A stretch of DNA of 64,000 nucleotides from Erythrobacter sanguineus (GTDB lineage Bacteria > Pseudomonadota > Alphaproteobacteria > Sphingomonadales > Sphingomonadaceae), in assembly GCF_900143235.1 (NCBI RefSeq), contig NZ_FRDF01000003.1:102001-166000 (forward strand), written 5' to 3'. The notes beneath the pieces were generated by a model that was not told where the DNA came from, did no database searches, and saw only the letters and a list, made by a program, of their open reading frames with translations. Shown here piece by piece: positions 43,343 to 53,666 of the stretch (the first letter of the stretch is position 1; each line of letters starts with the position of its first letter). A program made the translations under genes and the position numbers.

Positions 43343-44077
43343 TCACGTGCCTCTGGTATCGCCGTACAAATGAATATGCAGCCGGTCGCTCATCCTGAAC
43401 CCGTGTTGCAAGCACAGGCCTGACAGCCACGCCTGCCGTTCCCGCTGGGCCGCGCTGTCCGTGCCCTCCGCCATCAGGAACACGCGTTCGGGCCGGAAGC
43501 GATAGCGGCGTTGGAGTTCGAGCACCTCGGCCACATCCTCCGGCGCGGCGATCACGAACTTCATGAACGCGCGCGGATCGGCAGCCCATGCGTCCAGCCG
43601 CTCGGGGATCAGGGCCAGATCGCCGGGGTTGCCGCTATGGGCAAGCTTGGGGCTGACATTATACTGATCGACCCGGATATCGAGCCGGACGGGCGGCGCG
43701 ACCGTTCCGTTGGTTTCGATCTCCACCGCGATGTCCGGCAGGTGTTCCAGCATTTCCGCCAATGCGCCCGCCTGAAGCAGCGGCTCGCCCCCGGTGATGA
43801 CAAGGCGGTTCTGGCCCAGCGCCGCGATCCGTGCCGCGACCTCGGCAGGCGAAAGCGTCACCTGATTGGCTCTGCGATCAAACACGATCCCGTCGCGGTG
43901 CGGCCTGTTGTCCCCTTCAAACCGCCACGTATAGGCGGTGTCGCACCACGTGCAGGCGAGGTTGCAGCGCGACAACCGCACAAAACCGACCGGCACGCCT
44001 GCGCTCGGCCCTTCGCCTTGCAGGCTCGCGAAAATCTCAGGCCCGCCGGTATCGTCGGTGGCAAGAGTAAGGTTCAT
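43343..44077 (-). CDS. queE: 7-carboxy-7-deazaguanine synthase QueE
   Basis: 244 residues, a radical-SAM enzyme of queuosine synthesis that converts carboxy-tetrahydropterin to 7-carboxy-7-deazaguanine. The cluster cysteines are C38, C42 and C45 ('RCNLACTWCD'), preceded by the substrate loop 'SLQGEG' and followed by 'VITGGEPLLQ'. ATG 44077 starts 'MNLTLATDDTG'. No other que gene is adjacent, and no preQ1-riboswitch-like sequence was recognised upstream. Confidence 0.95.
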   Translation of the reverse strand: MNLTLATDDTGGPEIFASLQGEGPSAGVPVGFVRLSRCNLACTWCDTAYTWRFEGDNRPHRDGIVFDRRANQVTLSPAEVAARIAALGQNRLVITGGEPLLQAGALAEMLEHLPDIAVEIETNGTVAPPVRLDIRVDQYNVSPKLAHSGNPGDLALIPERLDAWAADPRAFMKFVIAAPEDVAEVLELQRRYRFRPERVFLMAEGTDSAAQRERQAWLSGLCLQHGFRMSDRLHIHLYGDTRGT

Positions 44078-44408
44078 GGCTTTTGCCCCGCACAAGCTGA
44101 CATAGGCGACAAAGGCGACACCCTGCCAACTTCGGAAGATAGAGCAAAATCGTTTTCTACCAGAAGGATACTGGCTGACCGGCCAAGCGGACGGGCAGGG
44201 GAGAGGGGGCTGTTCTGCTGATCAAGGGCGCACATCGTGCAGCGCCTATGGCACGATTTCAGGCGGTAGGAAATTTTTGCCACAGCGACCCGCCCGTGCG
44301 GCAGCTTCTGGGCGGTTCGCGAAAAAAGCTGCCGTTCCGCTAGCGACCCCGTTTCGGACATTTTCAAAATCTAGCATGGGTTTGGGCCCGACACATGGAA
44401 CGAAACTC
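44078..44408. other. Intergenic gap upstream of queE and tetR
   Basis: About 330 bases between divergent genes with no credible coding frame. It includes AT-rich patches around 44140-44165 and 44358-44375 that could hold promoters for either side. No riboswitch, tRNA or transposon end was recognised. Confidence 0.5.
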
Positions 44409-44440
44409 AGCCATTCTTGTCATTATTGACAAGAATGGCT
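44409..44440. promoter_or_regulatory. Operator O1: 32-bp perfect palindrome
   Basis: AGCCATTCTTGTCA, spacer TTAT, TGACAAGAATGGCT. The inner TTGTCA-N4-TGACAA core (44417-44432) recurs at 44452-44467. It lies 41 bases before the TetR start, so it is probably the regulator's own binding site overlapping the promoter. Confidence 0.7.
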
Positions 44441-44451
44441 GGTTCACATAG

Positions 44452-44467
44452 TTGTCAGCGATGACAA
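44452..44467. promoter_or_regulatory. Operator O2: second copy of the core palindrome
   Basis: TTGTCA-GCGA-TGACAA, the same half-sites and spacer length as the O1 core, with centres 35 bp apart. Just upstream of the ribosome binding site of the TetR gene. Confidence 0.65.
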
Positions 44468-44480
44468 TGAAGGTGGCGAG

Positions 44481-45077
44481 ATGGCTAGAGCTCAGATTGG
44501 CGACAAGCGCCGTGAACAGATATTAGCCGCTTGCGAGACCTGTGTGGTTCGCGAAGGCTTGGCCAAAACCACTTTGCAAAAGATAGCGGACGAGGCGGAT
44601 TTGCCCCGTTCGCTGGTGCGCTATTTCATCGGGAATAAGGGCGATATCATCCCCTTGCTGATCGACAGGATGATCGCCCGCGCCGATCATGATTATGCCC
44701 AAATCCGGGCCAAGACAGGCTCTGTGACAACTCAGGATGCGATCGATTTCCTGTTCGAAACCGCGTTTTCGAATGAGGTGACAAACACGATTGTCGCCGA
44801 ACTTTGGAAGCTGGGCGAGCGCGATGAGAGTGTTCGGCTGCGGCTGGCGGAAATGTATCGGAAAATGCAGCAGGCGTTGGCAGACCAGATGGCCGCCGAC
44901 GGCATCGTAGGCGATGGTTCCCAGCGCATGTCTACGGCCCATGCCCTGATCTGCCTGGCTTACGGCAGCGCCAGTTTTGCGTCTCTCTACAGGCGCAAGG
45001 GCGAGATGAAATCGTCGAAGCAGGCTGCTCAGGCTCTTGTTACCGGCATGATGACGCAGAAAGAAAAAACAGCATGA
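44481..45077 (+). CDS. TetR-family transcriptional regulator
   Basis: 198 residues. The N-terminal HTH is clear: 'RREQILAACETCVVREGLAKTTLQKIADEADLPRSLVRYFIGNKGDII' (about 9-57), with a ligand-binding helical C-terminal domain. AAGGTGG lies six bases before the ATG. Two palindromic operators directly upstream suggest autorepression. The stop overlaps the start of the serine hydrolase (ATGA), so regulator and enzyme form one operon; the ligand may be the hydrolase's substrate or product. GC is somewhat lower than the neighbours. Confidence 0.92.
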   Translation: MARAQIGDKRREQILAACETCVVREGLAKTTLQKIADEADLPRSLVRYFIGNKGDIIPLLIDRMIARADHDYAQIRAKTGSVTTQDAIDFLFETAFSNEVTNTIVAELWKLGERDESVRLRLAEMYRKMQQALADQMAADGIVGDGSQRMSTAHALICLAYGSASFASLYRRKGEMKSSKQAAQALVTGMMTQKEKTA

Positions 45078-46300
45078 AAAAGGTATTGATCGGACTGGGA
45101 ATAGCGGCCCTTGCAGCTGTTTGTGCAGCCGCCTGGTTCTGGCCGAACATTCAACGCGCCCAGATGGCTGCAACGATGTTCTCCGGAGCCGAGCAGGTGG
45201 ATAATTTCAGCCGCGCGCATGAGCTATTCCCGACCGCGACGATGACTGCCTCGGAGGCTCCATTCCAATTCCCCCGAGGCGAACCGATCAGCTTGCCCGA
45301 AAAATTCAGCTATCGCACCGCCGAACTTGATACTGCGCAGTTCCTCGAAGACACTGACACATCGGCATTGCTTGTAATTCACGACGGCAAGCTGCGCTTT
45401 GAAGACTATTGGCGCACGGGCGGTCGCGATGTCGAATGGCTCTCCATGTCGGTGGCGAAAAGTTTCACCTCAGCTTTGGTCGGAATTGCTGTCGATGAAG
45501 GGCACATCAGATCGATCGAAGAACCGGTTACCGATTATGTCCCATCGCTAAAGGGCTCTGCCTATGATGGGGTCCGGATTAAAGATGTGCTGCAAATGTC
45601 CTCTGGCGCAGCATGGGAGGAAAACTACGGCGACCCTGAATCTGATATTCGCCGCTTCGGTAATATTCTGGCGTTTGGTGGTTCCTACGAAGAGTTTTTG
45701 AAAACCGTGAGGCGCGAACGCGAGCCTGGCACATTCAACCGATACAACAGCGCCGAAACGCAGGTCTTGGGACTCCTGCTGGTTGCAGCGACCGGTCGTC
45801 CAGTGGCCGATTATATGGAGGAGAAGTTGTGGCAACCCTTGGGTACGGAAAACGATGCTCATTGGCTGGTGGATGATGAAGGGCTGGAAATGGTCTTCGC
45901 CGGGCTCAACGCCACGGCGCTTGATTACGCTAAGATGGGCGAACTCTTCCGGCTGAATGGCGCGTGGCAGGGCAGGCAGATAGTGCCCGCCGACTGGGTT
46001 AAAGCGTCAGTTACGCCAGATGCGCCCCATCTGATGCCGGGCGACAACCCGGCCTCCGATTTTGCCTTGGGTTACGGATATCAATGGTGGGTGATGGACG
46101 GCGATGAAGGCGAATATTCCGCCATTGGCGTCTACAACCAGTTCATCTACGTCAACCCAAGCCGCGATCTTGTGATTGTAAAGCTATCGGCCAACAGCGA
46201 CTATGGCACATCCGAGGATGGATCCAGCGACAAGGAATTTGAGACCATCGAGCTTTTTCGGGCAATCGGTGAGGCGCTAGCTCCCGAAACGGCGGATTGA
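45074..46300 (+). CDS. Serine hydrolase of the class C beta-lactamase/NylB type
   Basis: 408 residues. An N-terminal membrane anchor or uncleaved signal (about 5-24) precedes a penicillin-binding-protein-like fold with S-x-x-K at Ser126-Lys129 ('SMSVAKS') and the Tyr motif in 'FNRYNSAETQ'. Its pattern is closest to 6-aminohexanoate-dimer hydrolase and EstB-like esterases rather than true AmpC. It probably hydrolyses an ester or amide at the cell envelope. Translationally coupled to the TetR gene; codon usage is less GC-biased than that of valS next to it, hinting at acquisition. Confidence 0.88.
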   Translation: MKKVLIGLGIAALAAVCAAAWFWPNIQRAQMAATMFSGAEQVDNFSRAHELFPTATMTASEAPFQFPRGEPISLPEKFSYRTAELDTAQFLEDTDTSALLVIHDGKLRFEDYWRTGGRDVEWLSMSVAKSFTSALVGIAVDEGHIRSIEEPVTDYVPSLKGSAYDGVRIKDVLQMSSGAAWEENYGDPESDIRRFGNILAFGGSYEEFLKTVRREREPGTFNRYNSAETQVLGLLLVAATGRPVADYMEEKLWQPLGTENDAHWLVDDEGLEMVFAGLNATALDYAKMGELFRLNGAWQGRQIVPADWVKASVTPDAPHLMPGDNPASDFALGYGYQWWVMDGDEGEYSAIGVYNQFIYVNPSRDLVIVKLSANSDYGTSEDGSSDKEFETIELFRAIGEALAPETAD

Positions 46301-46451
46301 CCAAAGTTCCATAGGACCAAGGCTGGCAAAGGGCAGCGGCGAGCCGACTTTTCGTCAGCTGCCCAACCACTTCCCGCCATTCGCGCGCGGTCCGCCGCTT
46401 CCCGAAAGCGGACATTTGCGCGCGCGCTTTGCAAATGGCGGCGAGGGTAGC

Positions 46452-49256
46452 CTAGCCCAGCCGTGCCAGTGCTGTTGTCAACCGCTCGACTTCGCCCTGA
46501 TGGTGGGCGAGGTCGGCGCGGGCTTTTTCGACTGCTTCGGGTTTGGCCTTGTCCACGAAAGCCGCGTTGCCGAGCCTGCCTTCGAGGCTCTTGGCTTCCT
46601 TCGTGCTGGCCGCCAGCGCCTTTTCCAGCCGGGTCTTTTCGGCCGCCAAGTCGATGATCCCTTCGAGCGGGATGATGAACACGTCGCTGCCTGCGGTCAC
46701 CTGCATCGCCGGGCCTGCGGGGGCCTCGCCGATGGTGATGGGCGTCAGACGGGCGAGGCGTTCAATCGCGGCGGTGCTGCGTTCGATGGTGCGCGCGGCC
46801 ACATCCGAAGGCGCGGCCAGATAGGCTGCCAGCTTGGCCCCCGGCGCAATGCCGAGTTCGTTTTTCGCGCTGCGGGTGTTGGTGGTGAGGTCGATCACCC
46901 AATCAATCGCGTCGGTCGCTTGCCTGCTGATTTCCGCTTCCGGCGCGGGCCATTGGGCGAGGATCAGTTCGTAGGGTCGGTCGCCCAGCTTGTGCCACAG
47001 TTCTTCGGTGATGAAGGGCATGAAGGGGTGCAGCATGACGAGAATCTGGTCGAGCGCCCATCCGGCGACTGCGCGGGTTTCTTGCGCTGGCGGGCTGTCG
47101 GCGTCACTGGCAAAGACGGGCTTGATCAGCTCCAGATACCAGTCGCAGAACTTGCTCCATGTGAACTGGTAGATCGCGCTCGCCGCCGCATCGAAGCGCA
47201 GGTCAGCCATCGCGGTTTCGATGGCGGTGACGCAGCCCGCGACCTCGCCGATGATCCACTGGTTGGCGGCAAGGCGCGCAGGCGGGGCCTTGACGCTGGC
47301 TGACGCACCGATGCCGTTTGACTGGCAGAACCGCGCCGCGTTCCACAGCTTGGTGGCGAAGTTGCGGTAACCCTCGACCCGGCGTTCATCCATCTTGATG
47401 TCGCGGCCCTGGCTTTCCATCGCCGCCATGAAGAACCGCAGCGCATCCGCGCCATACTGGTCGATAAGGCCGAGCGGATCGACGACATTGCCCTTGGACT
47501 TCGACATTTTCGCCCCGTCCGCCGCGCGCACGAGGCCGTGGAGATAGAGCGTATCCCAGGGCTTTTGGCCCATGTTGTAATAGCCCATCATCATCATCCG
47601 CGCGTCCCAGAAGAACAGGATGTCAAAGCCGGAGATGAGCAGCGAATTGGGGTAGTGTTTTTGGAGCAGCGGCGCGCCGTCTTCCGGCCAGCCAAGCGTC
47701 GCAAAGGGCCACAATGCCGAGGAGAACCATGTGTCGAGCACGTCCTCGTCCTGCGTCAGCGCCACGCCTTCGCCCGCCTGCGCCTGCGCTTCTTCGGCGC
47801 TCGGCGCGACGTAGATCTTGCCCTCTGCGTCGAACCACGCCGGGATGCGGTGGCCCCACCACAACTGGCGCGAAACGCACCACGGCTGGATATCGTTCAT
47901 CCAGTTGAAGAAGGTTTTCTCCCACGTCTTGGGCACGATGCCGATTTCGCCGGATGTGACCGCTTCGATCGGCTTCTTGGCGAGTTCGGCGGCGTTCACA
48001 TACCACTGATCGGTCAGCATCGGTTCGATCACCACGCCCCCGCGATCACCAAAGGGCTGCATGATCACCTTGTCCTCGACCCCGAGCATCAGCCCCTCGG
48101 CGTCGATATCGGCGACCACGCGCTTTCTCGCCTCATACCGGTCAAGCCCGCGATATTCGTCGGGCACGAGGTTGAGCGTGTCGACGTCCTTGGAGGTGAA
48201 GGCTGCCCCGGCAGCGATTTCGCGGGCGAGGACGGCGACCTCGGCATAGGGCGCGCCGTCGCTGCGCATGGCGGCGACTTCATCCATCAGGCGGTACATC
48301 GGGATGTTGTTGCGGCTTGCCACGCCGTAATCGTTTTCGTCATGCGCGCCGGTGATCTTGACCGCGCCCGAACCGAAGGCGGGATCGGGGTAATCATCGG
48401 TGATGATCGGGATCAACCGGCGGTGTTCCTTGGGGCCAACCGGGATTTCGCACAGCATCCCCACGATCGGGGCATAGCGCGCATCATCGGGATGCACCGC
48501 CACTGCGCCATCGCCCAGCATCGTTTCGGGCCGGGTGGTGGCGATGGCGATATAGTCGCGCTCCTCCTCCAGCACGACATTCCCATCATCATCACGCTCG
48601 ACATAGGTGTAGGTCGCGCCGCCTGCGAGCGGGTATTTGAAGTGCCACATGTGGCCCTTGACCTCGCGGCTCTCGACTTCGAGGTCGCTGATCGCGGTCT
48701 TCAGCTTCGGGTCCCAGTTCACCAACCGCTTGTCGCGGTAGATCAGCCCGTCATTATACAGGTCGACGAAGGTCCTGATCACCGCCTTGGTAAAGTGCGG
48801 GTCCATGGTGAACTGTTCGCGGCTCCAGTCCATCGAACAGCCCAGACGGCGCAGCTGGTTGGTGATGGTGCCGCCGGATTCGGCCTTCCATTCCCACACC
48901 TTGGCAATGAAATCCTCGCGGCTGTAATTGGTGCGCTTGTCGCCTTGCGCTTCCAGCTGGCGTTCGACCACCATCTGGGTCGCGATCCCGGCGTGATCCG
49001 TGCCGACCACCCACAGCGCATCCTTGCCGCGCAGCCGTTCATAGCGGACCACCACGTCCTGCAGCGTGTTGTCGAGCGCGTGGCCGATGTGCAAGCTTCC
49101 GGTGACGTTGGGCGGCGGGTTGACGATGGTGAAGGCTTCCGCGTCCGGGCGTTCCGGGCGAAACAGGCCATTGGTTTCCCAGTGGCTGTACCAGCGCGCC
49201 TCGATTTCGGCGGGGTCGAAAGTGGTGGGCAAGGTGGAGGCGATGGTGTCGGTCAT
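46452..49256 (-). CDS. valS: Valyl-tRNA synthetase
   Basis: 934 residues, class Ia. HIGH is at residues 56-59 ('GSLHIGHAL') and 'KMSKSKGN' marks the second ATP motif; the editing domain contains '[17 protein letters not shown]', the anticodon-binding domain follows, and the C-terminal coiled-coil arm ('[25 protein letters not shown]') is present. ATG 49256 is preferred over several upstream in-frame codons as it gives the family N-terminus. Monocistronic, divergent from the Mla operon. Confidence 0.98.
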   Translation of the reverse strand: MTDTIASTLPTTFDPAEIEARWYSHWETNGLFRPERPDAEAFTIVNPPPNVTGSLHIGHALDNTLQDVVVRYERLRGKDALWVVGTDHAGIATQMVVERQLEAQGDKRTNYSREDFIAKVWEWKAESGGTITNQLRRLGCSMDWSREQFTMDPHFTKAVIRTFVDLYNDGLIYRDKRLVNWDPKLKTAISDLEVESREVKGHMWHFKYPLAGGATYTYVERDDDGNVVLEEERDYIAIATTRPETMLGDGAVAVHPDDARYAPIVGMLCEIPVGPKEHRRLIPIITDDYPDPAFGSGAVKITGAHDENDYGVASRNNIPMYRLMDEVAAMRSDGAPYAEVAVLAREIAAGAAFTSKDVDTLNLVPDEYRGLDRYEARKRVVADIDAEGLMLGVEDKVIMQPFGDRGGVVIEPMLTDQWYVNAAELAKKPIEAVTSGEIGIVPKTWEKTFFNWMNDIQPWCVSRQLWWGHRIPAWFDAEGKIYVAPSAEEAQAQAGEGVALTQDEDVLDTWFSSALWPFATLGWPEDGAPLLQKHYPNSLLISGFDILFFWDARMMMMGYYNMGQKPWDTLYLHGLVRAADGAKMSKSKGNVVDPLGLIDQYGADALRFFMAAMESQGRDIKMDERRVEGYRNFATKLWNAARFCQSNGIGASASVKAPPARLAANQWIIGEVAGCVTAIETAMADLRFDAAASAIYQFTWSKFCDWYLELIKPVFASDADSPPAQETRAVAGWALDQILVMLHPFMPFITEELWHKLGDRPYELILAQWPAPEAEISRQATDAIDWVIDLTTNTRSAKNELGIAPGAKLAAYLAAPSDVAARTIERSTAAIERLARLTPITIGEAPAGPAMQVTAGSDVFIIPLEGIIDLAAEKTRLEKALAASTKEAKSLEGRLGNAAFVDKAKPEAVEKARADLAHHQGEVERLTTALARLG

Positions 49257-49375
49257 GATGCCCCGCGCCATGCCAGCAGCCATGCTGCGATGCAACGGAC
49301 AAGACAGGCGCGTGGCCCAGGGAATGGCGCGAGAGCCTTGTCGGCGGCGGAAAATCTCCCCATAGCTCACCCGCG

Positions 49376-50488
49376 ATGCAGGAAACCGCGCAATATTCGC
49401 TGGTGGAAGACAGCGTGGGCGGCCCCCGGCTGCTGCTGTCCGGGCCGTTGACGCTGGCGGCGATCGGCCCGCTTGAACGCGCGTTGCAGGGCGTCTCGGG
49501 CCCCATTGCCACGATTGACCTGACCGGGGTCGAGGATGTCGACACCGTCGGCGCGTGGATCGTGTGCCAGCTGGCCCGCCAGCACGAGGCCGAAATCACC
49601 GGGGCAAGCGAAGCCGCCGAACGCCTGCTTGGCGCGGTGCGCGGGATCGATGCCAGCAGCGATATCGGCCCGCCGCGCCTGCCGGTGTGGGAACGCGTGC
49701 CGGTGATGATGGGCGAAAAGGTCTATGCGGCGCGATCCGGCATCTATGGCGTGGTCGGCTTTCTCGGGCAGATCCTGATCGGCATGGCCAGCCTTGTGCG
49801 CCACCCCTCGCGCTTTCCGATCCGGGCGCTGGTGCATCAGATGGAGCTGGTCGGCGTCACCGCGCTGCCGATCATCGGCTTGATGAGCTTCCTGATCGGC
49901 ATCGTCATCGCCCAGCAGGGCTCGGTGCAGTTACAGCAATTCGGGGCTGAGGCGCTGACCGTCAACCTTGTCGGGCGGATCACCTTGCGCGAACTGGGCG
50001 TGCTGATGACCGCGATCATGGTCGCAGGCCGATCAGGCAGCGCCTTTGCCGCGCAACTGGGTACGATGAAGCTGACCGAGGAGATCGACGCGATGCGCAC
50101 CATCGGCATCTCGCCGATCGAGGCGCTGGTGATCCCGCGCATTCTGGCCGCGACCTTCATGATGGTGCTGCTGGGCTTTTATGCCTCGGTGGTGGCGATT
50201 GTCGGCGGGGCGGTGGTCGGCGACCTTACGCTCGGCATCCCGTTCTGGACCTTTCTTGACCGGATACACGACGTGGTGCCCGAACATGACCTGTGGGTGG
50301 GCCTGATCAAGGCACCGGTGTTCGGGCTGATCGTCGCGCTGGCGGGCTGTTACAACGGGCTTCAGGTGCGCGGCAATTCCGAAGAGGTCGGGCGGCGCAC
50401 AACCATGGCAGTGGTCTCGGCGATTTTCGCGGTGATCGTGCTCGATGCCTTTTTTGCGGTGTTCTTCACCGAGATCGGGTGGGGTTGA
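49376..50488 (+). CDS. mlaE: Mla lipid-transport permease with N-terminal STAS domain
   Basis: 370 residues. Residues 1-100 form a STAS domain ('[18 protein letters not shown]'), the role played by separate MlaB in E. coli. Residues about 120-365 are the MlaE permease: '[16 protein letters not shown]', the signature '[23 protein letters not shown]' and 'TEIGWG' at the end. Inner-membrane core of the phospholipid transporter that maintains outer-membrane asymmetry. The stop overlaps the next start (TGATG). Confidence 0.94.
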   Translation: MQETAQYSLVEDSVGGPRLLLSGPLTLAAIGPLERALQGVSGPIATIDLTGVEDVDTVGAWIVCQLARQHEAEITGASEAAERLLGAVRGIDASSDIGPPRLPVWERVPVMMGEKVYAARSGIYGVVGFLGQILIGMASLVRHPSRFPIRALVHQMELVGVTALPIIGLMSFLIGIVIAQQGSVQLQQFGAEALTVNLVGRITLRELGVLMTAIMVAGRSGSAFAAQLGTMKLTEEIDAMRTIGISPIEALVIPRILAATFMMVLLGFYASVVAIVGGAVVGDLTLGIPFWTFLDRIHDVVPEHDLWVGLIKAPVFGLIVALAGCYNGLQVRGNSEEVGRRTTMAVVSAIFAVIVLDAFFAVFFTEIGWG

Positions 50489-51294
50489 TGACCGGGGATC
50501 AGCACAACGACGACGAACCGCCCCCTATCATGGTCGAGGGGTTGGGGATCCGGTTCGGCGATTTCGTCGTCCACGAAAACCTCGACCTGACCGTGCGGCG
50601 CGGCGAGATCCTTGGCGTGGTGGGTGGTTCGGGCAGCGGCAAATCGGTGCTGATGCGCGCCATCATCGGCCTGCAACGCGCCAGCGAGGGCCGGATCGAC
50701 GTGCTGGGCCGCACCATCACCGGGGTCGATCTGGATCGCGGCATCGGTGTGCGACGGCGTTGGGGCGTGCTGTTTCAGGGCGGGGCGCTGTTTTCGACGC
50801 TCACCGTTGGCGAGAATGTCGAGGTGGCCTTGCGCAAGTACTACCCCGATCTCAGCCCCGAACTGCGCCGGGAAATCGCGCGCTACAAGGTGATCCTGTC
50901 CGGTCTGCCCGATAGCGCGGTGGCCAAATATCCCTCCGAATTGTCGGGCGGCATGAAGAAGCGCGCCGGGCTGGCGCGGGCGCTGGCGCTCGATCCCGAA
51001 TTGCTGTTTCTTGATGAGCCGACGGCGGGCCTTGATCCGATCGGCGCGGCCAAGTTTGACCGGCTGACGCGCGAGTTGAAGGAAACGCTGGGCCTGACCG
51101 TGTTCCTGATCACCCATGATCTGGATACGCTGTACGAAATCTGCGACCGGGTGGCGGTGATCGCCGAAAAGAAGATCATCGCAGTCGGCACCATCCCCGA
51201 ACTGATCGCCACCGGACACCCGTGGATCGAGGAATATTTCAACGGCCCGCGCGGCCGCGCTGCCAAGGCCTCGCACGAGCGCGCGGCGGAGTGA
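50488..51294 (+). CDS. mlaF: Mla ABC transporter ATP-binding protein
   Basis: 268 residues. Walker A 'GGSGSGKS', Q-loop 'FQGGALF', ABC signature 'LSGGMKKRAGLARAL' and Walker B 'LLFLDEPTAGLDP' are all intact. The K-K-R after the signature glycine is typical for MlaF. It energises lipid movement through MlaE and the MCE protein. ATG 50488 overlaps the permease stop. Confidence 0.95.
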   Translation: MTGDQHNDDEPPPIMVEGLGIRFGDFVVHENLDLTVRRGEILGVVGGSGSGKSVLMRAIIGLQRASEGRIDVLGRTITGVDLDRGIGVRRRWGVLFQGGALFSTLTVGENVEVALRKYYPDLSPELRREIARYKVILSGLPDSAVAKYPSELSGGMKKRAGLARALALDPELLFLDEPTAGLDPIGAAKFDRLTRELKETLGLTVFLITHDLDTLYEICDRVAVIAEKKIIAVGTIPELIATGHPWIEEYFNGPRGRAAKASHERAAE

Positions 51295-51345
51295 GGCGAG
51301 AGAATGTTGGACATTGACGCCCAGCGGGCTTCATAGGGAACGCAC

Positions 51346-52293
51346 ATGGAAACAAGAGCGAACCATCTCTGGGTCGGTGCGGTGACGCTGGTATTGCTGG
51401 CGGCGCTGGCCGCGTTCATCATCTGGATCGCCCGGCTGGGGCAAGGCGATCAGGATGAATATGACATCTTCTACGGCCAGTCGGTCTCGGGCCTTGCCAA
51501 TGGCAGCCAGGTCAGTTTCGCCGGGGTGCCGGTGGGGCAGGTGACGGGAATTGCGCTGGCCCGGGACAATCCCGAATTCGTGCGGGTGCGGATCAAGGTG
51601 CGCGATGATGTGCCGATCCTGGTCGGCACGCGGGCGACGATCGAGGCGAGCTTTACCGGCGTTTCCACCATCCTGCTTGATGGCGCGCGCAAGGGTGCGC
51701 CCGAAATCACCTGCGAGACCACCGCCTGCCCCGAAGGCCGCCCGGTGATCCCGCCGGGGCGCGGCGGGTTCGGCGAGATTGTGGCCAACGCGCCGGTGCT
51801 GCTGGAACGGCTGGCGACCCTGACCGAACAATTGAACACCATTCTCGGGCCTGACAATCAGGATCAGTTGTCGGGCATCCTGCGCAATTCCAACCGTCTG
51901 ACCGCCGGGCTGGCCGATGCGACTCCGGCGCTGGTCGCCAATCTGGAGGATTTCCAGACCACGCTCGAAGAATTCAACCAGACGCTGGATGCGATCGAGC
52001 AGCTGACGCTGACCACTGACAGGCTGGTGCGCGAAGAAGGAACGCCGCTGGCCGCCGAACTGCGCGGCACGCTGAAATCGGCCAATGACGCAGCCGCCGC
52101 GCTCGCCGCGACGCTGGAGGATACCCGCCCGGCGGCCAAGCAATTGCGCGAAAGCACCCTGCCCAATGCCGAGACGACCTTGCAGGATCTGCGCGCCACC
52201 AGCCGGGCGCTGCGCTCGATCACCGAAAAGCTCGAAAGCGAAGGTGCGGGCGCATTGGTGGGCGGCAAGGCGCTGCCGGATTACAAGCCATGA
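51346..52293 (+). CDS. mlaD: MCE-family lipid-binding protein (MlaD-like)
   Basis: 315 residues. One N-terminal membrane helix (about 8-28) and an MCE domain (about 38-115: 'DIFYGQSVSGLANGSQVSFAGVPVGQV'), followed by a long periplasmic helical extension, longer than E. coli MlaD, which may reach towards the outer membrane. It forms the hexameric lipid ring over MlaE. ATGA overlap with the lipoprotein gene. Confidence 0.93.
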   Translation: METRANHLWVGAVTLVLLAALAAFIIWIARLGQGDQDEYDIFYGQSVSGLANGSQVSFAGVPVGQVTGIALARDNPEFVRVRIKVRDDVPILVGTRATIEASFTGVSTILLDGARKGAPEITCETTACPEGRPVIPPGRGGFGEIVANAPVLLERLATLTEQLNTILGPDNQDQLSGILRNSNRLTAGLADATPALVANLEDFQTTLEEFNQTLDAIEQLTLTTDRLVREEGTPLAAELRGTLKSANDAAAALAATLEDTRPAAKQLRESTLPNAETTLQDLRATSRALRSITEKLESEGAGALVGGKALPDYKP

Positions 52294-52943
52294 GGAATTT
52301 GGCCGTGACACGAACAGCCCAGATGAACCTTGCCCGGCGCACCGTGCGGGCTGCTGCGCCGGCGCTGATGGCACTGGGGCTGGCCATGGGGCTGGCAGGC
52401 TGCATCAGCCTTGGCGGACCGCCGCCCGAAAGCCTGCTGACCCTCAGCCCGACCACACGCGCGCCGGTGGGCAGCGGGGTGGCGGCGGGGCCAGATCGTG
52501 CGGTGATCACCGTGCTCGCGCTCGACACCCCGGCCAAGCTCGATGTGCTGCGCGTGCCGGTGCAGGTGTCCGCCACCGAACTGGCCTATCTTCAGGAAGC
52601 CTTCTGGGTGGAAAAGCCCGCGCGCCTGTTCCGCAGCCTGCTGGGCGAAACGCTGCGCGCGAAAAGCGGCGGATCGGCGCTGGTACTGGATAGCGACGAG
52701 ACGGTGGCGCCGGCGACCACCAGCTTGCGCGGCACGCTGATCGACATGGGCTATGATGCGTCGGCTTCGGCGGTGGTGGTGCGTTTCGATGCAATCCGGA
52801 AGGATAGCGAGGGGCGGGCGATCACCCGCCGGTTCGAGGCGCGCGAAAGCGGCATCCCGGCTGAGGCGCGCGCCGTGGGCGCAGCGATCAACCGCGCGGC
52901 CAACACCGTTGCAGGCGAAGTGGCCGACTGGGTGGTGGAGTAG
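52290..52943 (+). CDS. ABC-type transport auxiliary lipoprotein (PqiC-like)
   Basis: 217 residues. Lipoprotein signal with lipobox L-A-G-C near residue 35-38 and an ABC_trans_aux domain ('VQVSATELAYLQEAFWVEKPARLFRSLLGE', 'DFR-like strands', 'ANTVAGEVADWV'). It probably anchors the MCE extension at the outer membrane. The overlapping ATG at 52290 is used; an internal ATG at 52323 would give a shorter, more typical signal. Last gene of the Mla operon. Confidence 0.88.
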   Translation: MRNLAVTRTAQMNLARRTVRAAAPALMALGLAMGLAGCISLGGPPPESLLTLSPTTRAPVGSGVAAGPDRAVITVLALDTPAKLDVLRVPVQVSATELAYLQEAFWVEKPARLFRSLLGETLRAKSGGSALVLDSDETVAPATTSLRGTLIDMGYDASASAVVVRFDAIRKDSEGRAITRRFEARESGIPAEARAVGAAINRAANTVAGEVADWVVE

Positions 52944-52961
52944 GGAGCCGGTCTGCGGCGT

Positions 52962-53666
52962 TCAGGACCGCGCCAGCCTTGCAAATCCGCAGGCGCGCAG
53001 GAAATCACCCTCGCGCCGCGTGCGGCGCTGTTCGGCTTCCTCGTCGCGGCCCCACAGGTCTGCCTGCCAATCTTCTTCCAGACAGGCCATGCGCCACAGC
53101 GCCAGCGGTTCATCTTCCTGCTGAGCATCGAGCGCGCAGAGCGCGGTGACGAGCGAGGCGGCGAGCTTGGCCATTGTCTCCACCCCGGCCAGCGCAAAGG
53201 GATCAAGCGCCAGCAACCGCGATCTGATCGCTGCCATCGCTTCGGGGGGCTGGGGGCGGTGGAGCACGCCGTTGACCCGCACCAGCGTGATGCCGTGCGC
53301 GGCCTCGAACGCGCCAAGCAGCGGCTCCCACAATTCCTGCTGGCGGGTGTGGAGCGGTTCGTCCGGGTCGGCGCGGTAACACAGCGTGTCGGTTTCGGCG
53401 TAGGCGATCAGGCCCTCGGCCAGCGCTGCCGGATCGGGCGCGGCGACGTCGATCGCGTAATCGGCCATGTCGCGCAGCGGCAGGCTGGCGGGGTCGATCT
53501 TTTCGCCCTGCCGCCGCCATTCCGCCGCCAGTGTCTCGCCCAGTGCCTGCGTCGGCACGATCTGCGGTGCACCGCCGACCGTCTTCAGTCCGCGCCCGTC
53601 AAGCAGCACCTGCCAGCCGCCCGGCTGCTGCCCAAGCGTAACCTCCTTGTAGAACCTGCGGATCAT
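52962..53666 (-). CDS. ATP synthase F1 assembly chaperone ATP12
   Basis: 234 residues. 'RFYKEVTLG' start, 'GWQVLLDGRGLKT', 'LAAEWRRQGEKIDPASLPL', 'TDTLCYRADPDEPLHTRQQELWEPLL' are the known ATP12 blocks. In mitochondria and alphaproteobacteria it guides assembly of F1 alpha subunits. ATG 53666 overlaps the stop of the small membrane gene (ATGA). Last gene of a five-gene leftward operon, convergent with the Mla operon. Confidence 0.93.
   Translation of the reverse strand: MIRRFYKEVTLGQQPGGWQVLLDGRGLKTVGGAPQIVPTQALGETLAAEWRRQGEKIDPASLPLRDMADYAIDVAAPDPAALAEGLIAYAETDTLCYRADPDEPLHTRQQELWEPLLGAFEAAHGITLVRVNGVLHRPQPPEAMAAIRSRLLALDPFALAGVETMAKLAASLVTALCALDAQQEDEPLALWRMACLEEDWQADLWGRDEEAEQRRTRREGDFLRACGFARLARS

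Noticed and set aside
43343..44480. Possible preQ1 riboswitch in front of queE
   Set aside because: No recognisable aptamer core in the leader, and only one queuosine gene is present.
46301..46451. GC palindromes (GTCCGC ... GCGGAC) downstream of the serine hydrolase
   Set aside because: Short and interrupted, without a U-tract or a second copy noticed; too little to call a terminator or repeat.
47538..49451. Long plus-strand frame opposite valS
   Set aside because: Antisense shadow; ValS is unambiguous with HIGH and KMSKS motifs.
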